Shown here: piece by piece, positions 1 to 6,947 of the stretch | Layout: each line of letters starts with the position of its first letter | How positions within the stretch are numbered: the stretch's first letter is position 1 | From: JBFKMV01 sp041629655 | GTDB lineage: Bacteria > Acidobacteriota > Polarisedimenticolia > Polarisedimenticolales > Polarisedimenticolaceae | Length of the DNA stretch: 16,548 nucleotides | Direction of reading: 5' to 3' | Assembly: GCA_041629655.1 (NCBI GenBank) | Contig: JBFKMV010000113.1 | Span: 1-16,548 of the forward strand | The notes under the pieces: model-generated | The model's input: the letters and a program-made list of their open reading frames with translations, nothing else | The model's database searches: none | Told to the model about the DNA's origin: nothing | Position numbers and translations under genes: made by a program

Positions 1-959
1 CCGAGGACGACGCCGGCAACACCGTCGGGGTGATGCACGCCTGCGGTCACGACGTGCACATGACGGCGTGGCTCGGAACGGCGACCCTGCTGGCGCAGCT
101 GCGCGACCACTGGCGCGGCACGCTGCTGCTGGTCGGGCAGCCGGCCGAGGAGCGCGGTCTCGGCGCCGCGGCGATGCTGGCGGACGGGCTGTTCGAGCGT
201 TTCCCGCGCCCCGACTACGCGCTGGCGCTGCACGCCAGCGCCAGCCAGCCGGCCGGCGTCGTCGCCTTCACGTCCGGGCCCGCCTTCGCCAGCGTGGATT
301 CCGTCGACATCGTGATCCACGGCGCCGGCGGCCACGGGGCCTACCCGCATACCACGGTGGACCCGATCGTGATCGCGGCGCGCACGATCGTGGCGCTCCA
401 GACGATCGTGGCCCGCGAGGTCAACCCGCTCGACCCGGCGGTGGTCACGGTGGGCAGCATCCACGCCGGCGCCAAGCACAACGTGATCCCCGACGAGGCG
501 CGGCTGCAGCTCACCGTGCGGGCCTACAAGCCGGAGGTGCGGCGGCAGCTGCTGGACGCGATCCGCCGGATCGCGATCTCCGAAGCTGCGGCGGCGGGCG
601 CGCCGCGACCCGCGGAGGTGACCGTCTCCGAGGGCACGCCGCCGGTAGTCAACGACCCGGAGCTGACGCAACGGCTCGCCGGCGCACTGCGCGTCCGCCT
701 CGGCGCGGAGCGCGTGCTCGAGCAGGACCCCGTGATGGCCGGAGAGGATTTCAGCCGCTACGGGTTGGCCGGGGTCCCCGCGTTCATCTTCTGGGTCGGT
801 GCGGTCGAGCCGGAACGCCACCGTGCGGCCGGGGAAACCGGCGCGGCGCTGCCGTCCCTGCACTCGCCGCTGTTCGCCCCGGAGCGCGAGCCCACGCTGC
901 GCACGGCGGTGCTGGCCGAGGTGGCGGCGGTGCTGGAGCTGCTGGGCCGCAAGCCCTAG
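1..959 (+). CDS. M20 family amidohydrolase / aminoacylase, 5'-truncated
   Basis: This is the C-terminal roughly 320 residues of an M20D-type metal-dependent amidohydrolase, the group that includes hippurate hydrolases and N-acyl-amino-acid or indoleacetyl-amino-acid hydrolases. They hydrolyse the amide bond of N-acylated amino acids in the cytoplasm. The reading frame is open from base 3, so the start lies before the window. The metal-site signature MHACGHD is at bases 33-53. The catalytic/metal Glu pair (PAEE) is near bases 144-152, a metal His (LHAS) is at 231-233 and the final ligand (SLHSPL) is at 861-863. The dimerisation (lid) domain with GGHGAYPH lies between, and HNVIPDEA is a standard family motif. 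All expected ligands are present, so it is probably active. Only the N-terminal quarter seems to be missing, judged against the usual 380-430 residues. The substrate cannot be read from the sequence. It ends 38 bases from the convergent subtilase. Confidence 0.9.
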   Translation, partial: EDDAGNTVGVMHACGHDVHMTAWLGTATLLAQLRDHWRGTLLLVGQPAEERGLGAAAMLADGLFERFPRPDYALALHASASQPAGVVAFTSGPAFASVDSVDIVIHGAGGHGAYPHTTVDPIVIAARTIVALQTIVAREVNPLDPAVVTVGSIHAGAKHNVIPDEARLQLTVRAYKPEVRRQLLDAIRRIAISEAAAAGAPRPAEVTVSEGTPPVVNDPELTQRLAGALRVRLGAERVLEQDPVMAGEDFSRYGLAGVPAFIFWVGAVEPERHRAAGETGAALPSLHSPLFAPEREPTLRTAVLAEVAAVLELLGRKP

Positions 960-997
960 CGGGTCAGGCCCCGTTCCGCTGCATGCCGTCGGCAGCC

Positions 998-3583
998 TCA
1001 GAAGCAGGGGTCGCTCAGATCCTGGGGCCGCGGGCAGGCGGGGCTCAGCGCGTCCTCCGGCCGTTCCGCGCCGGCGCTGTCGAGTCCGTACGACCCCTCG
1101 ACCGTGGCGTTGCGGCCGACGATCACGAAGAACAGCGAGTCGGGTAGGCCGAGCGTGCTCCAGGCGTAGACCCCCGTCGTGCCGACGGCGCACTCGGTCC
1201 CGGACCAGGCGTAGCCGGCGAGGTTGGCCGGGGTCAGCTCGCCGTACTCGATCACGTGGTCGGTGGCGGCGCAGGCCGGACCGTAGGCCAGCGAGATCAC
1301 GCCGGTTGCCGGGTCGTAGTCCGTGACGCGGAGCGGGCCGCCGTTCGCGCCGGCCGCGCTCGGCGTGTAGGGCGGCAACGTGTCGTCGGCTCCCGTGACG
1401 ACCAGCGCGTACGTCGCGTCGTCGACGGGCGTGTCGAGGTGCGCGTCCTGGTTGACCTCCGCCGCGGTGACCTTGACCGTCCACACCCCCGGTTGCGGAT
1501 CGACCACGAACACGTTCTCGACCGTGTCGACGCCGTTCGGCGCGCCGCCGGGTACCGACGCGGTCCCGGCGTCCAGCCCGAAGTTGCCGTGGTAGGTCAC
1601 GCCGGAGGGGGAGACGACCGCCAGATCGAGGTCGTTGATCCGGTGCAGGGTGGCGGTCGTGGTCCCGGGCGGGTCGGGGTAGACCATCGTGACGCGCAAC
1701 TCCGTCTCGCCCGGCGGCACCTCGAGGAACCACACGCGCCGCTGGCCCAGCTCGAGCGGGTCGTCCTGGTCGACGATGAAGCTCGTCGCCGCGCGCTGTC
1801 GCGCCAGGTCGACGCTGGGGCGGCCCCAGCCCTGGTGCGTCCGCGTCAGGTTGTGCCCGGTGCCGCTGAAGGCGTACTGCTGCGCGTTGTTGATCAGCAG
1901 CGCCTTGATCGTCGCGAAGTGCGGTTGCCGGTCGAAGACCGTCGCGCCTACCGGGCCGGTGTTCCAGAGGTCGTCCGACCACAGCTGCACGAACAGGCCC
2001 AGCACCCCGGCCACGCTCGGCGCCGCGGCCGAGGTGCCGCTGAAGCTGCTGGTGTAGCTGTTCCCGGTGGTGGTGGTGCGGATCGCGTCGTCCCAGTAAT
2101 GCAGATCGGGTTTGATCCGGCCGTCGGCCGCCGGGCCGATCGAGGCGTCGGACCAGAAGTCGTCGGCGGGGTCGAGCGTGTTCTGATGCTGCACGCCGCC
2201 GACGCTGATCACGTTCTTACCCCAGGCCTCGGGACGGCTGTCCTGGTCGCCGGCGTTGGACTGCGATTGGACGATCGCGATGTCGAGCCGCCAGATGATG
2301 TCGTCGATCTCGAACGAGTCGGAGGTGTACGCCGTGGAACGCGGGCTGCCCCACGAGTTGCTCTGGAACGAGGCGAAGTACGGCGCGTCCTTGAGCTCCT
2401 GGGTGTGGGCGAAGCGGTCGCCGAGAAAGTCGATGTCGGCGCAGATCCCCTCGCCGCACGGAAGCTGACCGGAGGCCGAACCGTCGCCGTCGCCGTCACG
2501 GTCGCCGTTGGCGAAGACCACCCCGTAGGAGCGCGTGCCGTGGCTGGCGGCGCTGTTGGTGCCGTGCAGCGTGATTCCGTCGAAGTCCTGGTGCGTCTCC
2601 TCGCAGCCGGTGTCGAGCACCTCGCCGCGCACGCCCTGGCCACAGCTGCCGAAGCCGGCTTCCTCGGCGTCGGCGCCGGAGTCCTGGCGCACCAGGTTCA
2701 TGTCGGTCTCGGGGGGGCCCCAGCCGTCGATCGCCATCACGTCGTCGTGGGCGGCCAGCCGCCGCAACGCCTCGCGATCCAGCTCGATCTGCAGCCGGTG
2801 TCCGCTGGGCCAGTTCGCCACGACGTCCGCGCCCAGCGCCGCCGCGGCGCGCGCGATGCGTTGCTTGGCCGCGGGGCCCCAGCCGAAGGCCAGCACGTTG
2901 ACGCGCCGGACGGACGGGCCGCTCGTGTCTGCCAACCACGCGCGGAGGCCGGGGTCCAGCCGGTAGCCGGGGTGGTAGGGCTCGATCCGCTGGACGAAGT
3001 CCAGCGCCTCGAGCGCGCCACGGCGGTCGGCGGGCAGCGCGACGAGGTGGGCGTTGTCCGGGAAGAACGCCAGCAGCCGCGCGCCGGCGGCGGTGAGCGC
3101 CGAGCGCCACTCGGGCAGGCTGATCGTCCGGAGCTGCACGATCCACACTCCGCCGTCCGCCGGCAGCCGGAGCTCGTCGGGGACCGGCGGGAGCGGGGCG
3201 CCGGGGCCGGCGGCGCCGTCGCGCAGCCGCAGCAGCTGCGCCAGCCGCCGCGGCTCCGACCAGCCGGGGCCCGCGTCGCGCCGATACGTGAACCACGTTT
3301 GCCCGTCCTCGCTCCAGGTGGCGAATGCCGCGCGCCCGGCCGGATCCCCGCCGGTGCGGTCGGCCACGACCCGGGCGCCGGTCTCGCGGAGCAGGCGGCG
3401 GGCCGGCGACCCGTCGAGGCGGATCGCCTCGATCCAGATCCGGGTGGTCCCGTCGCGCGGCTCGAGGACCAGCCGCGGCGCGAGGGCCCCGGCGTCGCCG
3501 CCGGCCGGCGGCGCGGCGTCCGCGGCAGGACAGGCCAGCCATCCGGCCGCCAGCCAGGCGGCAACGAAGCTGAGCAGGCGCAT
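998..3583 (-). CDS. Secreted S8 subtilisin-like serine protease, Kp43-like, with C-terminal beta domains
   Basis: This is an 861-residue secreted endopeptidase of the subtilase (S8) family. A signal peptide occupies about residues 1-24, with probable cleavage after ADA. Residues 145-290 look like two successive I9-like propeptide units; each has a beta strand, a helix beginning around an A-L-A/G motif and a final strand. The catalytic domain carries Asp324 (LDTG), His348 (SHGT), the oxyanion Asn443 (SNAGD) and Ser518 (SGTSAAAP), so the triad is intact. A calcium-binding-like loop (NGDRDGDGDG, 359-368) followed by two cysteines is inserted after the His strand. Residues 605-732 form the beta-sandwich typical of Kp43-like proteases, with a conserved NDLDLAVVSPSG segment. 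Residues 740-861 resemble an FN3-like domain ending in EGSYGLDSAG and a Cys-rich tip. The ATG start follows a G-rich ribosome site. It is divergent from the REC/HD-GYP gene. Confidence 0.92.
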   Translation of the reverse strand: MRLLSFVAAWLAAGWLACPAADAAPPAGGDAGALAPRLVLEPRDGTTRIWIEAIRLDGSPARRLLRETGARVVADRTGGDPAGRAAFATWSEDGQTWFTYRRDAGPGWSEPRRLAQLLRLRDGAAGPGAPLPPVPDELRLPADGGVWIVQLRTISLPEWRSALTAAGARLLAFFPDNAHLVALPADRRGALEALDFVQRIEPYHPGYRLDPGLRAWLADTSGPSVRRVNVLAFGWGPAAKQRIARAAAALGADVVANWPSGHRLQIELDREALRRLAAHDDVMAIDGWGPPETDMNLVRQDSGADAEEAGFGSCGQGVRGEVLDTGCEETHQDFDGITLHGTNSAASHGTRSYGVVFANGDRDGDGDGSASGQLPCGEGICADIDFLGDRFAHTQELKDAPYFASFQSNSWGSPRSTAYTSDSFEIDDIIWRLDIAIVQSQSNAGDQDSRPEAWGKNVISVGGVQHQNTLDPADDFWSDASIGPAADGRIKPDLHYWDDAIRTTTTGNSYTSSFSGTSAAAPSVAGVLGLFVQLWSDDLWNTGPVGATVFDRQPHFATIKALLINNAQQYAFSGTGHNLTRTHQGWGRPSVDLARQRAATSFIVDQDDPLELGQRRVWFLEVPPGETELRVTMVYPDPPGTTTATLHRINDLDLAVVSPSGVTYHGNFGLDAGTASVPGGAPNGVDTVENVFVVDPQPGVWTVKVTAAEVNQDAHLDTPVDDATYALVVTGADDTLPPYTPSAAGANGGPLRVTDYDPATGVISLAYGPACAATDHVIEYGELTPANLAGYAWSGTECAVGTTGVYAWSTLGLPDSLFFVIVGRNATVEGSYGLDSAGAERPEDALSPACPRPQDLSDPCF

Positions 3584-3690
3584 GGAACCCCCGGGCTCGA
3601 GACTGTGGCTATTGTCCTACGGCCAACCCGGCCCGTCGACCACAGCTTAGCCCGGAAACCGGGTCCGCGGCCTCTCCGGGCGGCCCCGGT

Positions 3691-3718
3691 TTGACCCGCG
3701 ACCTCCGCGCTCTATGTT
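3691..3718 (+). promoter_or_regulatory. Sigma-70-like promoter for the REC/HD-GYP/PATAN gene
   Basis: TTGACC (3691-3696) and TATGTT (3713-3718) are separated by 16 bases and lie 45 bases before the start codon at 3764. The -35 box matches the consensus at five of six positions and the -10 box at four of six, which stands out in such GC-rich DNA. A small perfect inverted repeat, CCCGG-AAA-CCGGG, sits just upstream at 3651-3663. The rest of the 180-base divergent gap (3584-3763) shows no clear promoter for the leftward protease gene. Confidence 0.5.
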
Positions 3719-3763
3719 TTCCAGGGGCGGTGCGGGCCCGGTCCGGCCGTCCCGGGAGGTGCC

Positions 3764-5476
3764 GTGCCGACGAACGTCTTGATCGTGTCCGACAGCGGCC
3801 GGGTGCGGGTGCTGCTCGCCGACTGGCTCCGTGCGGACGGCTGCGCCGTGACGCTGGCCGAGAGCTGGGACGAGGCGCTGGAGGTGGTGCGCCGGGTCGC
3901 GATCGACGCGGCGATCATCGAGACGCGGCGGGCCGACGCCCGGGCGCGGCGCCTGCGCGACAGCATGCTTCAGCAGCGCCCGGGTTGCCGCGTGGTGCTG
4001 GTGACCGGCTACGGCGAGGTGCGCAGCTCGACCGAGCTGTTGCGGTTCGGCCGCGAGCACTTCCTGCTCAGCGGCGACCAGCTGCCGGCGCTGCTCCGGA
4101 ATGACAACGGGGGTCCGCCGGTGGCTTCCCCGACGGACGGCGGAGAGCGCGAAACCGCGGCGCTGGTCCAGGTGATCGACGTGCTGGTGGGGTTGCTGGA
4201 GCTGCGGCACAAGCACTTCGGCGGCTCGTCGCACCAGACGATGCGGCTGGCCCGCGCGGTGGCCGAGGAGCTGGGCCTGGACGAGAGCACCCGCCGCGAG
4301 CTGATCCTGGCCACGTTGCTGCGCGACATCGGCAAGGTCGGCATCGATGACGAGCTGCTCGATCAGGACGCCGAGTTGAACGAGGATCAGCGCAGCCAGA
4401 TGCGGCAGCACGTCGACGGCAGCGTGCGGTTGCTGGAGCACATCGACTTCCCGTGGAAGGTGCTGCTGACGATCCGGCACCATCACGAGCGCTACGACGG
4501 CACCGGCTACCCGGACGGCCTCAAGGGTCGGGAGATCCCGATCGGGGCCCGGATCGTGGCCGCCGTGGACGCCTACGTGGCGATGGTGTCGCGGCGCTCG
4601 CACCGCACCGCCCTGACGCGCGAGGAGGCGATGCTGGAGATCGAGCGCGGCGCCGGCGCCCAGTTCGATCCCGAGGTGGCCGAGCTGCTGCTCAAGGTCG
4701 TCGCGGGGCACCGCTCCCGCGGGGCGGCGCTGCAGACCCCGTTGGTGCTGCTGTGCGAGCCGGACGCGGAGTTTCGACGGCTGCTGAAGATGAAGCTGGT
4801 CAACGAGAACTACGAGGTCAAGGCCGTGCGCAGCATCCGCTCGGCGCGCCGGCGCATCCGGAGCACCTCGCCCGACCTGGTCGTCGCGGCGCCGGGCCGC
4901 GACATCGAGAAGCTGTTCGACCTGCTGCGCGAGGTGCGTGAAGACGCCACGCTGCGTCGTTTGCCGTTCCTCGTGCTGGCCGAGACCGACGACCGGATCG
5001 TCAAGGTCCGGGCGCTGCGCGAGGGGGCGGACGATTTCGTGGCCAAGGCCGCCGACCTCGAAGAGATCGTGGCGCGGATCGAGAGCATCATCGCCCGCGA
5101 GACCAGCCGACGCGACGACTCGGTGCCGACGCGACGCTCCGGGATCAGCGGACAGATCGAGAGCCTCCCGCTGCCCGACATCGTCCAGACGCTGGTGATC
5201 GGGATGAAGACCGCCTGCGTGTCGCTGGCGACCGAGGACGCCAGGGGCGACATCTGGTTCCAGCAGGGGAAGATCGTGCACGCCGAGACCGCCGGGACCG
5301 CAGGCGAGCCCGCGCTGTTCGAGATGCTGCGCTGGCGCGAGGGCGAGTTCGTGATCCGGCACGGCATCCAGAGTCCCGGCGCGAGCATCGACGGGGACCC
5401 GATGTACCTGATGCTCGAGGGCCTGCGCCTGCTCGACGAGGGAGAGAGCCGCCAGGGCCAGGCCACGGCGTCCTGA
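3764..5476 (+). CDS. Degenerate REC / HD-GYP / REC / PATAN (DUF4388) signalling protein
   Basis: This is a cytoplasmic 570-residue multidomain protein. Residues 1-112 form a receiver-like domain in which the phosphoacceptor Asp is Glu53 (AIIETRR) and the conserved Lys is missing. Residues 130-315 are an HD-GYP domain. The GYP signature (HHERYDGTGYPDG, 240-252), His157, Asp188, Lys191, His216 and Asp269 are kept, but the His of the HD pair is Arg187 (LLRDIGK). HD-GYP enzymes normally hydrolyse cyclic di-GMP at a metal centre that needs this His. Residues 325-447 are a second receiver with Ala376 at the phosphoacceptor position, although Lys428 remains. Residues 458-560 match the PATAN/DUF4388 domain (GQIESLPLPDIVQTL, then GDIWFQQGKIVHAE, then LDEGE at the end), a protein-interaction module in bacterial signalling. 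I infer a binding scaffold rather than an enzyme. A GTG start at 3764 follows a GGGAGG site. Its 3' end faces the STAS genes across 43 bases. Confidence 0.88.
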   Translation: MPTNVLIVSDSGRVRVLLADWLRADGCAVTLAESWDEALEVVRRVAIDAAIIETRRADARARRLRDSMLQQRPGCRVVLVTGYGEVRSSTELLRFGREHFLLSGDQLPALLRNDNGGPPVASPTDGGERETAALVQVIDVLVGLLELRHKHFGGSSHQTMRLARAVAEELGLDESTRRELILATLLRDIGKVGIDDELLDQDAELNEDQRSQMRQHVDGSVRLLEHIDFPWKVLLTIRHHHERYDGTGYPDGLKGREIPIGARIVAAVDAYVAMVSRRSHRTALTREEAMLEIERGAGAQFDPEVAELLLKVVAGHRSRGAALQTPLVLLCEPDAEFRRLLKMKLVNENYEVKAVRSIRSARRRIRSTSPDLVVAAPGRDIEKLFDLLREVREDATLRRLPFLVLAETDDRIVKVRALREGADDFVAKAADLEEIVARIESIIARETSRRDDSVPTRRSGISGQIESLPLPDIVQTLVIGMKTACVSLATEDARGDIWFQQGKIVHAETAGTAGEPALFEMLRWREGEFVIRHGIQSPGASIDGDPMYLMLEGLRLLDEGESRQGQATAS

Positions 5477-5519
5477 CGCCGGAGCAGCGGCCAAAGCGCC
5501 TCCGCGTTGAAGCCGACCT

Positions 5520-5864
5520 TCAGGAGGCGAAGCTCGCCAGCGCCTCGTCCTCGTCGGGGAAGATCTGGAACACGCGGTCGAGGTACGTCAGCACGAACAC
5601 CTCGTGCGCTTTCCCCCCAGGGGGCATCACGACCTTGATCACGCCGCCCTGGTCCGAAGCGCGCTTGTAGCAGGCCACCGTCTCGCCGACCGCCGCGCTG
5701 TCCAGGTACGGCACCTCGCTCATGTCGAACAGGAACTGGCGTTCGCCCGCCTCCAGCAGGTCGCGGAACGCCTTGCGGAGCTTGACGTCGCCATCGCCGA
5801 TGGTCATCTTCCCCGCGAGATACAGGATGTTGATCCCGTTTTTCTTGTCGGCCTTGATCTCCAC
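5520..5864 (-). CDS. STAS-domain protein (anti-sigma-factor-antagonist-like), copy 1
   Basis: This 114-residue protein consists of a single STAS domain, the fold of anti-anti-sigma factors such as SpoIIAA and RsbV. The family signature YLDSAAVGE holds Ser56, the residue that partner kinases phosphorylate to switch partner binding. The GTG start at 5864 is preceded by AGGAG six bases upstream. The frame can be read much further upstream, but that part overlaps the neighbouring STAS gene in another frame and is not coding-like. It is a close tandem paralogue of the next gene (about 55 of 114 identical by hand alignment, no gaps). No RsbW/SpoIIAB-type kinase or sigma factor lies in the window, so the partner is unknown. 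It may report to the convergent PATAN protein, which is inference from position only. Confidence 0.88.
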   Translation of the reverse strand: MEIKADKKNGINILYLAGKMTIGDGDVKLRKAFRDLLEAGERQFLFDMSEVPYLDSAAVGETVACYKRASDQGGVIKVVMPPGGKAHEVFVLTYLDRVFQIFPDEDEALASFAS

Positions 5865-5945
5865 GCGATGCTCCTGGGCGCTTTCACGCACACCGGTCGC
5901 CGGCGGCTCGGCCGGCACCGTCCCGTCGTGTCCGGGGAGGGGGTT

Positions 5946-5975
5946 CTTATACAACGGCCGGCGGAATCGCGCCAA
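5946..5975 (-). promoter_or_regulatory. Candidate promoter for STAS copy 1
   Basis: On the minus strand, TTGGCG (complement of 5970-5975) is followed after 18 bases by TATAAG (complement of 5946-5951), about 80 bases before the GTG start. The -10 box matches five of six consensus positions; the -35 box is weaker. It suggests this STAS gene is transcribed separately from the upstream STAS gene, across a 125-base gap. Confidence 0.4.
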
Positions 5976-5989
5976 GACCGGGGACGCGC

Positions 5990-6334
5990 TCAGGGCTCGA
6001 AGCTGCGCAGCGCCGCCTCCTCGTCGGTGAAGATGTCGAGGATCTTGTCCAGGTCGGCGATCAGGAAGTCCCGATGGGCGCGGCCGCGCGGGGGAACCAG
6101 CACCTTGATCACGGCGTCCCGCTCGCGGGCCCGGCTGTTGCAGGCCAGCGTCTCCCCGATGCCGGCGCTGTCGAGCTGGGTCACCGAGGTCAGGTCCAGG
6201 ACGAACTGCCGTTCTCCGGCGTCGAGCAGGCGGATGAAGCACTCGCGCAGCTGGAGCTCCGGTTCGCCGATGATCATCGGCCCGGCCAGCTCGAGGATGT
6301 TGACGTTCCCTTCCTTGCGAACGCCGATCTGCAT
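5990..6334 (-). CDS. STAS-domain protein (anti-sigma-factor-antagonist-like), copy 2
   Basis: This is a 114-residue single STAS-domain protein of exactly the same length as its downstream neighbour and alignable to it without gaps. The signature QLDSAGIGET carries Ser56, the usual phosphorylation site, and is closer to the family norm (DSAGIGE) than copy 1. The ATG at 6334 is chosen over an earlier in-frame ATG at 6397 because a GGGAGGA site lies five bases upstream and because homology between the two copies begins here. The longer version would also cover the promoter. The strongest shared stretches are residues 36-44, 54-65 and 75-90. It probably acts as a phosphorylation-controlled protein switch in the cytoplasm; the partner is unknown. 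Confidence 0.88.
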   Translation of the reverse strand: MQIGVRKEGNVNILELAGPMIIGEPELQLRECFIRLLDAGERQFVLDLTSVTQLDSAGIGETLACNSRARERDAVIKVLVPPRGRAHRDFLIADLDKILDIFTDEEAALRSFEP

Positions 6335-6358
6335 CGGATCCTCCCGATCTTCTGGCCC

Positions 6359-6387
6359 AGCATAGTCGGATTCGCGCGACCGGCCAA
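6359..6387 (-). promoter_or_regulatory. Sigma-70-like promoter for STAS copy 2
   Basis: On the minus strand, TTGGCC (complement of 6382-6387), a 17-base spacer and TATGCT (complement of 6359-6364) lie 25 bases before the ATG. A second TTGGCC begins 9 bases further upstream (complement of 6391-6396). The arrangement resembles TTGACC-N16-TATGTT in front of the REC/HD-GYP gene. Confidence 0.5.
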
Positions 6388-6400
6388 GCCCGGCCAACGA

Positions 6401-6832
6401 CTAGGTCGGGCCCGAGCCGCTGCGCACACGCCGGCGCAGCAGCTCCTCGTCCGTCGAGCTGAAACGCCGCTCGCACAGCCAGCGCGTGACCGCCTCACGC
6501 TGCGGGTGCGTCGGACGGACCACGTTGACCAGGTAGTTCAACCCCCGCGACGCGGCCTCGCGCTCGAGCCGGTCGAGGATGAACGTGCCGGCCCCGCGTT
6601 TGCGCTGCCCGGGGTCGACGGCGAGCAGGATCTCCGCGTCGCCCCAGGTGGTGTCCATCCAGCCGTAGCCGATCGTGACGCCGTCCTGCTCGACACGCCA
6701 CCACTCACCCGGGATCAGCTCGCCGTCGCGATGCTCGTGCGGCTCGAAAATGCCCTGGGGCGCCCCGGCGACGATGCGCGCCTTGTGCTCGTCCCAGCGG
6801 GGCGGGTTCTCGTGGATCCAGTCGAAGCCCAT
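6401..6832 (-). CDS. GNAT family N-acetyltransferase
   Basis: This 143-residue cytoplasmic protein has the GNAT fold, which moves an acetyl group from acetyl-CoA to an amine. Motif A is visible as the strand EILLAVDP (67-74) followed by the pyrophosphate-binding loop R77-K-R-G-A-G82 and its helix (TFILDRLEREAASRG). Motif B follows with a strand around LVNVVRP and a helix REAVTRWLCERRF, the usual end of the domain. The N-terminal 40 residues with WW and GYGWMD form the substrate-side strands. A GGGAGGA site lies just before the ATG. The substrate cannot be inferred. The stop codon is within about 15 bases of the promoter of STAS copy 2, so it may be read through into the STAS genes. Confidence 0.82.
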   Translation of the reverse strand: MGFDWIHENPPRWDEHKARIVAGAPQGIFEPHEHRDGELIPGEWWRVEQDGVTIGYGWMDTTWGDAEILLAVDPGQRKRGAGTFILDRLEREAASRGLNYLVNVVRPTHPQREAVTRWLCERRFSSTDEELLRRRVRSGSGPT

Positions 6833-6871
6833 GGTCGTCCTCCCGGCGGGCGCTGCCCGGCCTCACGTACG

Positions 6872-6877
6872 ATCATA
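6872..6877 (-). promoter_or_regulatory. Candidate -10 box for the GNAT gene
   Basis: On the minus strand TATGAT (five of six consensus positions) lies 39 bases before the ATG at 6832, in an AT-rich stretch just past the terminator of the upstream protease gene. No good -35 box is present at 16-18 bases, so this is a weak call. Confidence 0.3.
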
Positions 6878-6893
6878 CAAAAACCCGCAAACG

Positions 6894-6920
6894 AAAAAGG
6901 GAGCGCCGCGGGGCGCTCCC
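6894..6920 (-). terminator. Rho-independent terminator of the hexapeptide-repeat subtilase gene
   Basis: GGGAGCGCC (6899-6907) and GGCGCTCCC (6912-6920) form a perfect 9-bp stem with a 4-base loop. On the minus strand the stem is followed at once by five T residues (complement of 6894-6898). It lies 27 bases after the protease stop codon, as expected for its terminator. Confidence 0.88.
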
Positions 6921-6947
6921 TGCCGGACCGGCCGAACGCGGGACCGG

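Noticed and set aside
960..997. GCTGC/GCAGC arms between the convergent M20 and subtilase genes as a terminator
   Set aside because: A five-base stem with no T run is not enough evidence.
3603..3645. CTGTGG and CCACAG inverted halves in the gap between the first subtilase and the REC/HD-GYP gene
   Set aside because: The arms are only six bases with 31 bases between them, too weak to call an operator or hairpin.
1256..3694. Very long rightward open frame (812 codons) opposite the first subtilase
   Set aside because: It is antisense to a gene with an intact catalytic triad and signal peptide. Its product is Arg/Val/Gly-rich low-complexity sequence typical of shadow frames in GC-rich DNA.
3647..5494. 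Leftward open frame (615 codons) opposite the REC/HD-GYP gene
   Set aside because: The product is His/Gln/Arg-rich with no recognisable domain, while the other strand encodes four known domains with promoter and ribosome site.
5865..6476. N-terminal extension of STAS copy 1 to about 318 residues
   Set aside because: The extension crosses the other STAS gene in a wrong frame. GTG at 5864 has AGGAG upstream and matches the start of the paralogue.
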